In this document: positions 8,792 through 17,860 of the stretch, in pieces
Numbering within the stretch: the stretch's first letter is position 1
Layout: every line of letters begins with the position of its first letter
DNA from: Clostridiaceae bacterium
GTDB lineage: Bacteria; Bacillota; Clostridia; Peptostreptococcales; Tindalliaceae
Reading direction: 5' to 3'
Assembly: GCA_011390155.1 (NCBI GenBank)
Contig: JAABSW010000005.1
Span: 1-64,000 of the forward strand
Length of the DNA stretch: 64,000 bases
Made by a program: the position numbers and the translations under genes
Notes under the pieces: model-generated
Seen by the model: the letters and a program-made list of their open reading frames with translations, nothing else
What the model was told of the DNA's origin: nothing
Databases searched by the model: none

Positions 8792-9156
8792 ATACTGTCC
8801 ATGAATTCGTCCATGATTTTATCATAATCACCGCTGTTGTAGGCCATAATGTTTTTCAGGTGTACAAAAGAATCAAGGTCAATGTGGTTAAAGTTAACTG
8901 CAATGGCTCCATTATCCTCCCATCGCACCACTTCTCCTTCGGCTTGCACTTTTAAATCTGAACTGTCCCCAGTCAAATCGATGGTAATTTCCACCTGATC
9001 CCCAGGATTCAGTTCGTTCATACCCTCGGTCATTTTGACATGCAGCCCTTTCAAACTCACATTATCCACCCTGCCAATATACGCCTGTGTCCCTTTTTTG
9101 ATTTGTGCATGAATGTGAAACAAAACCCTTGAAAGCTTCCTTTTTTCTTTCAACAT
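8782..9156 (-). CDS. PilZ-domain protein, probable cyclic-di-GMP receptor
   Basis: The 124-residue protein is a single PilZ domain. The two ligand-binding motifs are RKLSR (RxxxR, residues 6-10) and DNVSLKG (N/DxSxxG, residues 31-37), both intact. It should therefore bind cyclic di-GMP; the output is unknown. A diguanylate cyclase is encoded at 53891-55072, far away. A GAGGAG box precedes the ATG by 6 bases. Confidence 0.85.
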   Translation of the reverse strand: MLKEKRKLSRVLFHIHAQIKKGTQAYIGRVDNVSLKGLHVKMTEGMNELNPGDQVEITIDLTGDSSDLKVQAEGEVVRWEDNGAIAVNFNHIDLDSFVHLKNIMAYNSGDYDKIMDEFMDSIQE

Positions 9157-9178
9157 TATCCGCTCCTCTTATTTACCT

Positions 9179-9553
9179 TTATAACCACCAGGGAAAAATC
9201 AGATGTGCCAATACCAACAGAAATACCAGTATTCCCAAGGTCCTGTGAACCTTGCGCCACCCTTTTTTGAAGGCTTTTATTTTTTGTCCCGCCAATGCTA
9301 TCAGGGCCATTGCAATAAGGGCGAGTAGAATGAGTGAACCTGAATGCAGACTAATTTCCCCCAGGGCCACGTATCCATGTATGGAACCCACCAGGATCAT
9401 AAGAACACCCACAACAGGATGTATGATACGCATTTTTCTGTAAAGAGGAATCAATTTCTTGTTGGTTCTCATCTTTTCTTTCACAGGGTATATAGCGCCC
9501 ATAAGAACCACAAGTATTACATTAAGCCATCCCATGATTTGCCACAATGCCAT
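9179..9553 (-). CDS. Small four-helix membrane protein of unknown function
   Basis: About 124 residues with four predicted membrane segments and histidines in the later helices (IIHPVVGV, SIHGYV, KVHRTLGI, LAHLIF). This pattern resembles small cytochrome b561 or ferric-reductase-like membrane domains, so haem binding is possible but unproven. ATG at 9553 is preceded by GGGGG with about 7 bases spacing. Upstream in-frame ATGs exist but lack a good ribosome site. It lies between argD and the PilZ gene. Confidence 0.6.
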   Translation of the reverse strand: MALWQIMGWLNVILVVLMGAIYPVKEKMRTNKKLIPLYRKMRIIHPVVGVLMILVGSIHGYVALGEISLHSGSLILLALIAMALIALAGQKIKAFKKGWRKVHRTLGILVFLLVLAHLIFPWWL

Positions 9554-9626
9554 CACATAACCCCCTTCAGCCTTCATTTCACAATAATACCCTTTTTCGT
9601 TAATTACGAAACCTATTACATTCACG

Positions 9627-9660
9627 AAAAAAGCTGCAGAGAAAATCACCCCCCGCAGCT
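9627..9660 (-). terminator. Terminator of the argCJBD operon
   Basis: AGCTGC/GCAGCT form a stem around a 17-base loop that can partly pair, followed by six T on the minus strand. It lies 15 bases after argD. Confidence 0.7.
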
Positions 9661-9674
9661 AAAATTGGCGAAAT

Positions 9675-10889
9675 TTATTTGGCTTCTATTTCGCTAAAAA
9701 CTTGGTCCATGATCTTGACGCAATGGTCCAGTTCGTCTCTTGTTATGTTCATAGGTGGCACAAAACGCAGGATATTACCTGCGGTGCAATTGATGACCAA
9801 CCCTTTTTCAAAAGCCTTCTCTACCACCGGTGCACCTGGGAAACTAAGCTCCAGTCCCACCATTAACCCTTTTCCTTTGGTTCTTACTATGAAATCATAC
9901 TTTTCCACCAGCTTTTCCAGTTGATTCATAAAATAACTTCCGTTTGAAGAAGCCTTTTCAGGAATGTTGGTGTTGATGATTTCACTCACCACTGCTGTTC
10001 CTGCTGCACAAGCAAGTGGGTTGCCACCAAAAGTGGTGCCGTGATCTCCCGGTTTCCAGGCATCCGCCACTTTGTTTGTGGCTACAATGGCACCGATGGG
10101 AAAGCCGCCGGCCAAAGATTTTGCCAGGGTCATAATGTCTGGTGTAATACCATATTGTTCGTAAGCAAAGAGGGTACCCGTACGCCCAAAACCGCACTGA
10201 ATTTCATCCAGAATCATCAACAGGTTATGCTTATCTGCCAATTCACGCACCTTTTTCATAAAACCAGGTGTGGCAGCCGTGATGCCACCTTCACCCTGTA
10301 AGGGTTCCAGCATAATGGCACAGGTGTTGGGGGTAATGGCTTTTTCCAGGGCTTCTTCATCGTTAAAGGGAGTAAATTTGAAGCCCTTTGGCAATGGTTC
10401 AATGCCCACTTTATATTTGTCGTTGTTGGTCACACTAAGTGTACCCAAGGTGCGTCCGTGAAAAGAACTGGTCATGGCAATGATTTCATGCTTTTCTGGT
10501 CCATAGTGGGTAAACGCATATTTCCTGGCCAGTTTAATGGCCCCCTCGTTGGCTTCTGCTCCACTATTACCAAAAAATACTTTGTCCCCAAAAGAGTTTT
10601 CCGTCAGCAGTGTGGCCAGTTCCAGTTGAGGCTCGTTATAGAAATAGTTGGTGATATGAATTAACTTAGCAGCCTGGTCCTGGATGGCATTCACCAATAC
10701 GTCAGGACAATGTCCCAGTCCGCAGGCAGCCAATCCGCCCATCATATCCAAGTATTCCTTGCCTTCAGAATCTGTCAGGGTTCTGCCTTTTCCTGATGTA
10801 AAAACCACTTGGGTTCGTTTATAGGTGTTCATCAGCACATCGTCACTGGCTTTCATGATTTCTTCCTTTGTCATCTTTTCAAAATTCAC
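9675..10889 (-). CDS. argD: Acetylornithine aminotransferase
   Basis: This 404-residue class III PLP aminotransferase converts N-acetylglutamate semialdehyde to N-acetylornithine. Visible features are the phosphate-binding GNSGAEANEGAIKLARK, the ILDEIQCGFGRTG block with the conserved aspartate, and the PLP lysine in LAKSLAGGFPIGA. It starts at GTG (10889) after a GGAGGAG box with rather wide spacing. It is the last gene of argC-argJ-argB-argD. Such enzymes can also act as succinyldiaminopimelate or ornithine aminotransferases, but the operon indicates arginine synthesis. Confidence 0.94.
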   Translation of the reverse strand: MNFEKMTKEEIMKASDDVLMNTYKRTQVVFTSGKGRTLTDSEGKEYLDMMGGLAACGLGHCPDVLVNAIQDQAAKLIHITNYFYNEPQLELATLLTENSFGDKVFFGNSGAEANEGAIKLARKYAFTHYGPEKHEIIAMTSSFHGRTLGTLSVTNNDKYKVGIEPLPKGFKFTPFNDEEALEKAITPNTCAIMLEPLQGEGGITAATPGFMKKVRELADKHNLLMILDEIQCGFGRTGTLFAYEQYGITPDIMTLAKSLAGGFPIGAIVATNKVADAWKPGDHGTTFGGNPLACAAGTAVVSEIINTNIPEKASSNGSYFMNQLEKLVEKYDFIVRTKGKGLMVGLELSFPGAPVVEKAFEKGLVINCTAGNILRFVPPMNITRDELDHCVKIMDQVFSEIEAK

Positions 10890-10955
10890 GTTACTCGTCT
10901 CCTCCTTTAAGGGACTTTTTTTGTTGATATTACTCTGGTGGATGTACCATATTAG

Positions 10956-11840
10956 CTATTCACTGATGGTGGTGCCTTTACTTGAGTCAGAAAAGATCTC
11001 TTTCAGTAGTGAATGAGATTCGCGTCCGTCAATGATATGGGCCCGTCTGACCCCGTTGGCCACTGATTCCACACAGCAGTTCACCTTGGGAATCATACCT
11101 CCAGTGATCACGCCGGTTTCAATATAATGCTTCACTTCTTTGGGGCATAGTTCAGGAATCAAAACTTTCTCTGTGCCTTCTTCTTTCATGACACCCTCCA
11201 CGTCTGTTAAGAGGAGTTGTACGGACGCACCCAGGGCCACTGCCATTTTGCCAGCGGCTTCGTCAGCATTAATATTATACCTTTGTCCTTTGGTGTCAAT
11301 GCCGATGGAGGAAATAACAGGAACGTAATTATGTTCCAATAATTCAAAAATAAGTTCCGGGTTGATTTCGTCTATTTTACCCACAAAACCCAGTGCAGGG
11401 TCTTTTTGGCTGGCCCTGATCAAACCACCGTCCTGTCCACTGACACCAACGGATTTAATTCCATAACGTCCAATTCTGGCCACCAGGTCTTTGGCCACTT
11501 TTCCTGTTAATACCATTTCAGTAATTTCCATGGTTTCTTCATCTGTCACCCGCAGCCCTTTAACAAACCTGGTCTCTTTTCCAAGTCGTTCCAGCATGCC
11601 AGTAATTTCAGGCCCGCCTCCGTGCATCACCACGGGTTTAATGCCAACATATTTCATGAAAGCGATGTCTTTGATCACCTGGTTTTTTAACTCTTCGTTC
11701 ACCATGGCATTCCCACCATATTTAATTAAAACAATCTTCTGATGATACTGTTGGATGTATGGTAAACTTTGCAACAACAACTCCGGATCAAACTCAATCC
11801 CATTGCTGTTTGAGTTGTTGCCATTTATTTGCTCGCTCAC
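10956..11840 (-). CDS. argB: Acetylglutamate kinase
   Basis: This kinase (about 294 residues) phosphorylates N-acetylglutamate. IKYGGNAM and MHGGGPEI are the nucleotide and substrate loops, and NINADEAAGKMA is the family signature. I chose GTG at 11840, preceded by GGAGG with 8 bases spacing, over the upstream ATG at 11885, which has no good ribosome site. The stretch just after the start (GNNSNSNG) is low complexity. Feedback by arginine is common in the cyclic pathway, but sensitivity here cannot be judged by eye. Confidence 0.93.
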   Translation of the reverse strand: MSEQINGNNSNSNGIEFDPELLLQSLPYIQQYHQKIVLIKYGGNAMVNEELKNQVIKDIAFMKYVGIKPVVMHGGGPEITGMLERLGKETRFVKGLRVTDEETMEITEMVLTGKVAKDLVARIGRYGIKSVGVSGQDGGLIRASQKDPALGFVGKIDEINPELIFELLEHNYVPVISSIGIDTKGQRYNINADEAAGKMAVALGASVQLLLTDVEGVMKEEGTEKVLIPELCPKEVKHYIETGVITGGMIPKVNCCVESVANGVRRAHIIDGRESHSLLKEIFSDSSKGTTISE

Positions 11841-11915
11841 TGGTAGCTCCTCCTTATTTTGATGACCAGCCATTTGACTGATCATTCTTTGAACAGTCTA
11901 TTGAAGTCCTTTTTC

Positions 11916-13148
11916 TTAGCTGCGGTATGAACCATTTATTTTCACGTAGTCGTATGAAAAATCGCATCCCCATCCTCTGGCGAATGCTTCGCCGGCACCT
12001 GCCGTAATCCGAATTTTTATCAGCTTATCCTTTAAGACTTCAGCCACTTTATCTTCATCATAGTCCAATGGTAAACCTTTTTCCAACACTTGCACCCACT
12101 GTTCCTGGCCATTACCCAATGATAAGGCCACCTGGTTCAGGTCAAAGGCTGCACCCGAATAGCCCAGGCTGCAAATCATACGCCCCCAGTTTCCGTCTTC
12201 ACCAAAGATGGCGGTTTTTACCAGGTTGGAGTTTAGCACAGCCTTGGCTGCCATACGGGCATCTGCCTTGGTGGCAAACCCTTCTGTCACAGTTTCAATC
12301 AGTTTTGTGGCACCCTCACCGTCCTTGACGATGGAAACTGCCAAATGCTGGTTAACTGCGAAGAGAGCTTCTCTGAATTTACCTTCTTCAGGGTGGTTTT
12401 TATCAATGATATCATTACCGGCAGATCCTCCTGCCAATAGCATTACCGTGTCATTGGTGCTTGTGTCACCGTCCACTGTGATCATGTTATAGGTGTCAGC
12501 CACAATTTCAAGAAACATAGCTTTAAGGTAGGCAGGATCAACTGCAGCATCAGTGGTCACAAACCCCAGCATGGTGGCCATGTTGGGATTAATCATACCA
12601 GAACCCTTGGCCATGCCGCCAATGGTGATGGTTTTCCCATTAATGGTGGTGGAAACTGCCATCACTTTAGGATTAGTGTCAGTGGTCATAATGCCTTCTG
12701 CCGCCTTAGCTCCCCCTTCTTCACCGAGGGCTTCGGCAGCCTTTGGAATACCCGCCATCACTTTTTCCATGGGCAGGGGTAGTCCAATGACGCCTGTTGA
12801 AGCCAACGCCACCTGATGGGGTTTTAATGACAAGGCATTTGCTGCCTCTTGCTGCGTTAAACGGGCGTCTTCCAACCCTTTGTGCCCGGTGCAGGCGTTG
12901 GCATTACCGCTGTTTACCAAAACAGCCCTTACGTCCTGCTGTTGGAAAACCTCTCGACTGATCTGAACCGGTGCAGCCGCGGCCAGGTTTTGTGTAAAAA
13001 CTGCTGTTGCCACAGTGGGATATTCACTGTATAAGATCACCAGGTCGTCTTTGTCGGACTTCACGCCTGAATGAACACTTCCTGCCTTAAAACCTTTTGG
13101 ACTGGTGGCATTACCACCTGGGATTATTGTATAGGTCAAAATGTACAT
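11916..13148 (-). CDS. argJ: Bifunctional glutamate N-acetyltransferase / ornithine acetyltransferase
   Basis: The 410-residue precursor is cleaved autocatalytically before a threonine in the KGSGMINPNMATML block (ATMLGF junction), giving alpha and beta chains. It recycles the acetyl group from acetylornithine to glutamate; some members also use acetyl-CoA. GGNATSPKGFKAG near the N terminus and NSGNANACTG are family blocks. The ATG at 13148 directly abuts the GAGGAG box, so translation may begin at TTG 13139, three codons later. No separate argA is visible. Confidence 0.95.
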   Translation of the reverse strand: MYILTYTIIPGGNATSPKGFKAGSVHSGVKSDKDDLVILYSEYPTVATAVFTQNLAAAAPVQISREVFQQQDVRAVLVNSGNANACTGHKGLEDARLTQQEAANALSLKPHQVALASTGVIGLPLPMEKVMAGIPKAAEALGEEGGAKAAEGIMTTDTNPKVMAVSTTINGKTITIGGMAKGSGMINPNMATMLGFVTTDAAVDPAYLKAMFLEIVADTYNMITVDGDTSTNDTVMLLAGGSAGNDIIDKNHPEEGKFREALFAVNQHLAVSIVKDGEGATKLIETVTEGFATKADARMAAKAVLNSNLVKTAIFGEDGNWGRMICSLGYSGAAFDLNQVALSLGNGQEQWVQVLEKGLPLDYDEDKVAEVLKDKLIKIRITAGAGEAFARGWGCDFSYDYVKINGSYRS

Positions 13149-13220
13149 CTCCTCTTTACTATTTGTGATTGTTTTATTAACTTTTCTATACTGCTCGATA
13201 CTGCTATACTCATTCTGTTT

Positions 13221-14258
13221 TTAAGGCCAAATGGATAAGTGATCTAAACCAGTATCCTCTGGCATCCCCAGCATCAGGTTCATGTTTTGCACTGCTTCAC
13301 CGGAGGAACCTTTTATCAGGTTATCGATGGCGGACACTAAAATCAAGTTTCCACTTCGTTCATCAACTCTCCAGGCAATGTCACAGAAATTTGACCCTTT
13401 TACAGCCTTTGTTTCCGGCAATGCATCGTTACTCAGCAACCTGATGAAAGGCTTTTTGCCATAGTATGCCTGGTAGCAGTCTTCCACTTTTTTCAAGCTT
13501 AAGCCTGCTTCTACAGGTGTGACAACAGTACTGAGGATGCCACGGTCCATGGGCACAAGGTGTGGGGTAAACTGCAGTGTAATGTCACTGCCCGCTGCCA
13601 GACTGAGCTCCTGTTCAATTTCCGGGGTATGCCTGTGGGTTCCTATACCATAGGCTCTCACATTTTCATTAACCTGCGAAAATAAGTTAACAGGCGAAGG
13701 CTTTCTGCCTGCTCCTGATATACCTGTGTTTGAGTTGACCACCAAGTGCTTTCCGTCCACCAAACCCTCTTTCATTAACGGTAATAATGGTAACAGTATG
13801 CTGGTGGGAAAACAGCCTGGATTGGCTGTAAGGGTGGCTTTTTTTAATTTTTCTTCGTACCATTCAGGTAATCCATACACAGCTTTTTTTAACAGTTCTG
13901 GCCGTTGATGATCTGTCTGGTACCATTGTTCATAGGTTTTTTGGTCATTCAACCTGAAATCTGCTGAAAGATCTACGATTTTCATGCCTTTTTCATGCAT
14001 GGGTATGACCTTGTTCTGACTAACCCGGTGGGGCAACGCACAAAAAACCAGTTCTACGTCCTCCGGCAAATTGTCCGGATCCATAGACTGCGCCTTCATG
14101 GTAGCTTTTTCCCTCAAGTTAGGGTACACTTCGTCGAATTGTTGGTTTTCATAGGTGCGGGAATCAACAAATGCCAGTTCCACTTCGGGATGTTGCAATA
14201 AAATACGCACCAATTCAGCTCCCGTAAAACCCGTTGCACCCATTATGCCTACTTTCAT
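13221..14258 (-). CDS. argC: N-acetyl-gamma-glutamyl-phosphate reductase
   Basis: This 345-residue reductase makes N-acetylglutamate semialdehyde. The NADP loop is IMGATGFTGAEL, and the active-site cysteine lies in TANPGCFPTS. ATG 14258 was chosen because AAAGGAGG lies just upstream and all family conservation begins there. As first gene of argCJBD it lies behind the promoter at 14335-14363. Confidence 0.95.
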   Translation of the reverse strand: MKVGIMGATGFTGAELVRILLQHPEVELAFVDSRTYENQQFDEVYPNLREKATMKAQSMDPDNLPEDVELVFCALPHRVSQNKVIPMHEKGMKIVDLSADFRLNDQKTYEQWYQTDHQRPELLKKAVYGLPEWYEEKLKKATLTANPGCFPTSILLPLLPLMKEGLVDGKHLVVNSNTGISGAGRKPSPVNLFSQVNENVRAYGIGTHRHTPEIEQELSLAAGSDITLQFTPHLVPMDRGILSTVVTPVEAGLSLKKVEDCYQAYYGKKPFIRLLSNDALPETKAVKGSNFCDIAWRVDERSGNLILVSAIDNLIKGSSGEAVQNMNLMLGMPEDTGLDHLSIWP

Positions 14259-14285
14259 TAGCTTGTGACCTCCTTTGTGGTCGCT

Positions 14286-14299
14286 GGCGGTTAACCGCC
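14286..14299. repeat. Perfect 14-base palindrome in the argC leader
   Basis: GGCGGTTAACCGCC is a perfect palindrome between the argC promoter and its ribosome-binding site. It could be a protein-binding site or a small RNA hairpin; its role is unknown. Confidence 0.5.
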
Positions 14300-14315
14300 G
14301 AATTTTGGTCTTTTT

Positions 14316-14330
14316 ATGCAAAATTATTGA
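14316..14330. promoter_or_regulatory. Candidate ArgR/AhrC operator
   Basis: ATGCAAAATTATTGA resembles the arginine-repressor box (TGAATAATTATTCA type), agreeing at about 10 of 14 positions. It lies just downstream of the argC -10 element, so a bound repressor would cover the transcription start. This is a match by eye only. Confidence 0.4.
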
Positions 14331-14334
14331 CCTA

Positions 14335-14363
14335 ATTATATCACTTTTTGTTTATTTATGCAA
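14335..14363 (-). promoter_or_regulatory. Sigma-A promoter of argCJBD
   Basis: TTGCAT (14358-14363) and TATAAT (14335-14340) are exactly 17 bases apart on the minus strand, about 75 bases before the argC start. Confidence 0.8.
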
Positions 14364-14494
14364 ATTAGGCGTTAGGCACTAACCTTCAGACTTTTCAAAA
14401 CATTAACAAATCTGTTTTTATCAATAAAACAATCCTTCATAATCATTCTTGTATTTTATATTTATTTATATATATGTATAATTATCCAATGTTT

Positions 14495-14545
14495 AAAAAA
14501 TCCGGCCCACAACCACCTCAAGTGGTATCTGTGTCCGGATTTTTA
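14495..14545. terminator. Bidirectional terminator after the lytic transglycosylase gene
   Basis: AAAAATCCGG and CCGGATTTTT pair, with an inner hairpin ACCAC/GTGGT. Runs of T flank it on both strands. Confidence 0.75.
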
Positions 14546-14551
14546 TTGAAG

Positions 14552-15322
14552 TTAATCATATTCGCCATTGGATTCAAGGTAAGCCTTTTCCCATTTCAAG
14601 CTTTTTTCCATCACTCGACGACTATAGCCTGTTTCATAGGTGCCATTTCGCCGGTGGTAGCGAGACAAGCCCACCGGACCATAATTATATTCACTCAACA
14701 CCCTGGGCCAGTCCAACTCCATCTGTCTGTCAGCCAGTTCACGTAAGTAGCGCATGCCCAGGGTCAAGTTATACCAGGGTTCAAATATATCCTCCGGATT
14801 ATACTCAAAATGCCAGTTGCTCCCGTGGATTTGAAACAGGTGTCTTTCTGTGATGGGCGTGATCTGCATGTATCCACGGTCCCTGTCACGCCCCACCAGG
14901 TCAGCCTGGAATGTGCCTCCCGTTTCCTGGTCAATCAGGGCAAGCACAACCCATAGGGACAACCTCTGTTCACGACATCCCTGCAAGAGTATCCAGACTG
15001 TCTCTTCATCCATGGACGTCACTTCGCAGATAAACCGGTGCAAACTCTGTGTTTCTGCACTCATCACATGGTCCATCATAAAGGCTGGATGATTCTGGTT
15101 CAAGATATACAGGGGACGGCGGGGATCATCCATCTTCACCTGTCCTGTCTGGAATTTATACGTCCAGTCGCTTGGGGGTGTATTCACAGGAAATTCTTCA
15201 GGCAGTTCTTCCACCTGCTGCACATTTTCCCATACCGTCACAACCAACAACAGGAAAATCGTCGCACAACCAGCAATAATAGCTCTTCTCAAGGGAATCA
15301 TTGAGCGAAAATTGGGTTCCAT
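14552..15322 (-). CDS. Membrane-anchored lytic transglycosylase (SLT domain)
   Basis: About 256 residues: an N-terminal signal-anchor (IIAGCATIFLLLVVTVW), a linker, then an SLT/goose-lysozyme-like domain. The catalytic glutamate lies in ALIDQETGG, followed by GYMQITP and the GMRYLREL block, as in soluble lytic transglycosylases that cleave peptidoglycan glycan strands. Start ATG 15322 has AGGGAG 7 bases upstream; other ATGs at 15328 and 15301 are possible. The gene overlaps the end of the WG-repeat gene, so the two are probably translated in a coupled way. The exact wall target is unknown. Confidence 0.82.
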   Translation of the reverse strand: MEPNFRSMIPLRRAIIAGCATIFLLLVVTVWENVQQVEELPEEFPVNTPPSDWTYKFQTGQVKMDDPRRPLYILNQNHPAFMMDHVMSAETQSLHRFICEVTSMDEETVWILLQGCREQRLSLWVVLALIDQETGGTFQADLVGRDRDRGYMQITPITERHLFQIHGSNWHFEYNPEDIFEPWYNLTLGMRYLRELADRQMELDWPRVLSEYNYGPVGLSRYHRRNGTYETGYSRRVMEKSLKWEKAYLESNGEYD

Positions 15323-16125
15323 ACCCATTCTCCCTGCCGGTCGATGTAACCCATGCGGTCCACCACTTCAACCTGGGCAATACCTTCATAGAAAGGCCAC
15401 GCCTGGTTATACCGGGGTGAAATCAACCAGATTCCCGATGTATCCAGGTACCCCCATTGACCATCCTGGGCAGCAGGTGCCGCTCCTTCTGAAAAATACA
15501 TCACATCGTCGTATGCAGGCTCGATCACCAATTGTCCGTGACGATTGACAAAACCCCAGCGTTGCTCCAATTTCACCGCGGCCATTCCATCATAAAATGC
15601 CTGACCTTCGTCAAAACCTGCCGGGATTACAAGCTCACCGGATATATTAATGTATCCCACTTTCCCATTCTGTCGCACAGCCGCCAATCCTTCCTGGAAT
15701 GGGCCTGCCTCTTCAAATGTATTATCTATCACCAGCTGCCCTGCTGTGTTGATAAAACCCCAACGGTCGTCAATTCTTACTGCTAGCAACCGTTCTTCCA
15801 CCACCACAGACGCTGGTGCCTGTTCCGATGTTGGCTCAGTCATCCCCCGGGTTTCATCTGTATTCTCCTGGGTGTCAGCCTCATCAGCAATGGGGGTTTC
15901 CAACACCACTTCCCCAGGTTTTTCTTCCAATACAGCTGTCTCCCCTTGCCGACCCAGCACCAGCCAAAGGATCAGAGTTGTTAACAGTAACGCTGTTAAC
16001 ACCACTGCTGCAACCACAATCACAGCGGTTTTCTTTGGTACTGGCTGATTTAAATCAACGTTTTTAAAACGCTTTTTTTCATCACCCGTTTCTTCAGTCA
16101 GGTCTTTTTCCTCGTCCAGGGCCAT
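15298..16125 (-). CDS. WG-repeat protein with a single membrane anchor
   Basis: The 275-residue protein has a short charged cytoplasmic N terminus, one membrane helix at about 33-56 and an acidic linker. At least five WG (KWG) repeats follow, of the form WGFINTAGQLVI...PFQEGLAAV. Such beta-repeat domains are thought to bind proteins or wall components; no enzymatic motif is visible. It overlaps the following lytic transglycosylase gene by 25 bases, which suggests a cell-envelope role for the pair. AGGAGG precedes the ATG. Confidence 0.8.
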   Translation of the reverse strand: MALDEEKDLTEETGDEKKRFKNVDLNQPVPKKTAVIVVAAVVLTALLLTTLILWLVLGRQGETAVLEEKPGEVVLETPIADEADTQENTDETRGMTEPTSEQAPASVVVEERLLAVRIDDRWGFINTAGQLVIDNTFEEAGPFQEGLAAVRQNGKVGYINISGELVIPAGFDEGQAFYDGMAAVKLEQRWGFVNRHGQLVIEPAYDDVMYFSEGAAPAAQDGQWGYLDTSGIWLISPRYNQAWPFYEGIAQVEVVDRMGYIDRQGEWVWNPIFAQ

Positions 16126-16195
16126 ACGGTCACCTCCTATAGGTGATATTTATCCAAATTCAGAAGGTTTAAAAGAAAAACTTATTAAAACTGCT

Positions 16196-17806
16196 TTATT
16201 CAGCCTTCCAGCGTAGTTTTCCCCCCACCCAGGTGGATTTCACATTCACCGCGGCAATTTTTTCTGCTGTCAACTCATAGGGATTGCAGTTTAGGGTGAT
16301 AAAATCTGCCAGTTTTCCTGGTTCCAAAGTGCCTTTTAAATCCCCTTCTCCTGCTGCGACAGCAGACCCTAATGTGTGAATGGACATAGCTTCTTCCAGT
16401 GTTAATGCTTCCTTCAGGTTAAATCCTTCTGGTGGTTTACCTTCCAGATCACGTCGGGTAACAACTGCCTGTATACCCAGGAAAGGGTTGGGAATTTCCA
16501 CAGGACAATCTGACCCAGCTGTTAAAGGCACTCCAGCCTGTAACAGCGATTTCCAGGCATAGCTGCAGGCGGCTCTTTTTGCGCCCAGTCGGGGTTCAAC
16601 AATGGACCAGTCTGATGCTGTAAATAAAAACTGGACATCTGCAGTGACTCCAATAGCTGCCATGCGCTGGTAAAGGGCATCGTCACCAATCTGACAATGG
16701 ATGATGCGGTGATTCAGGGGCTGGTTCTTTCGTTGATACACTTTTTCATAGATGGTTACTGCCTGCTCCAGTGCAGCGTCGCCAATGGCGTGGAGGCATA
16801 TTTGCATGCCTTCCTCATCAGCTTTCATCACCATGGCTTCCACTGTTTCATCTGGGTACAACAGCATACCCTGGTTGCCCGGGTCGTCGGTATATGGCTC
16901 CCGCATGGCAGCTGTACGACCTCCCAGGGTTCCGTCCAGCCACATTTTCATGGGACCAATACGGTAATAGTTACTGCCGCCACCCGTTCTGTCTTCACCC
17001 TGTAACCAACGATTCAGGGCATCAGGGTCTGGCAGGGAAATTTTTTGGTATACACGAAGGGGTAGTTGGTCTTCTCTCTCCAGGGTTTGGTACGCCTCTT
17101 TAATATTCTGAAAATCACCACTATACCCCAGGTCATAGGAGTCTTCTGCATGAACTGACGTAACGCCATAAGATAACAGCGCTTCAGACGCTCTTAAGAT
17201 GGATTTCTTTAGCTCATTTAAACCTGGTTTTGGTGCCATCATTGTTTTAAACCATTCCAGTTCGTCTTCCAGAACAATTCCCTTTACCAGCCATTTTTTC
17301 AATGATTCCGGCATTTTATCATCTTCTGCGTATACGTTTCGCAAGCCCATTGTGTTTACTGTGGCAATGTGCCCGCACACCCGGAGTAACAGCAGCGGAT
17401 TTTCTGTGGTAATGGCGTCCAGGGCTTCCCTGGTGGGAAAAACAGGGTCTGCAAACAGATTTTGGTTCCATCCTCTGCCTATAATCCATTTGCCTGGCTC
17501 CGGTTTATTTTTTTCCATATAGTCACGACAAATCTCCTGCATTTTTACCACCGAATCTGCACCACTCAGATCAATGGATTCCAGCGAAAATCCGTAGGCC
17601 ATCAGATGAATGTGGCTGTCGACAAAACCTGGAAAGACAGGTTGGTGATCAAGGGACACTTCCCTGTCGGGTTCTCCAGCAAAAGCCAACACTTCTTCCC
17701 GGGTGCCCATGGAAGTGATCCGTTCTCCTTCCACCATCATGGCTGACACCTGCTCTCCTAATCCTGTATGGATGATCCCCTGGTGAAACAACACTTTTTC
17801 TAACAT
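16196..17806 (-). CDS. Amidohydrolase of the YtcJ-like family
   Basis: The 536-residue metal-dependent hydrolase has the N-terminal beta-sandwich, the metal motif VDSHIHLMAYG (HxH) near 60-70, and later ICLHAIGDAA and TAGSDCPVE with further metal ligands. Family members hydrolyse amide or ester bonds of N-substituted compounds, and several are exoenzyme-like with unknown substrates. AAAGGAG precedes the ATG. The gene runs in the same direction as the WG-repeat gene 70 bases downstream, with no clear terminator between them. The substrate cannot be named. Confidence 0.8.
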   Translation of the reverse strand: MLEKVLFHQGIIHTGLGEQVSAMMVEGERITSMGTREEVLAFAGEPDREVSLDHQPVFPGFVDSHIHLMAYGFSLESIDLSGADSVVKMQEICRDYMEKNKPEPGKWIIGRGWNQNLFADPVFPTREALDAITTENPLLLLRVCGHIATVNTMGLRNVYAEDDKMPESLKKWLVKGIVLEDELEWFKTMMAPKPGLNELKKSILRASEALLSYGVTSVHAEDSYDLGYSGDFQNIKEAYQTLEREDQLPLRVYQKISLPDPDALNRWLQGEDRTGGGSNYYRIGPMKMWLDGTLGGRTAAMREPYTDDPGNQGMLLYPDETVEAMVMKADEEGMQICLHAIGDAALEQAVTIYEKVYQRKNQPLNHRIIHCQIGDDALYQRMAAIGVTADVQFLFTASDWSIVEPRLGAKRAACSYAWKSLLQAGVPLTAGSDCPVEIPNPFLGIQAVVTRRDLEGKPPEGFNLKEALTLEEAMSIHTLGSAVAAGEGDLKGTLEPGKLADFITLNCNPYELTAEKIAAVNVKSTWVGGKLRWKAE

Positions 17807-17828
17807 AAGCTGTCACTCCTTTTTTGTG

Positions 17829-17857
17829 AAAAACCCTGCCGTAAGGGCAGGGTTTTT
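17829..17857. terminator. Terminator after the STAS gene
   Basis: AAAAACCCTGCC and GGCAGGGTTTTT form a symmetric hairpin with T-runs on both strands, between the STAS gene and the amidohydrolase start. Confidence 0.85.
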
Positions 17858-17860
17858 GAT

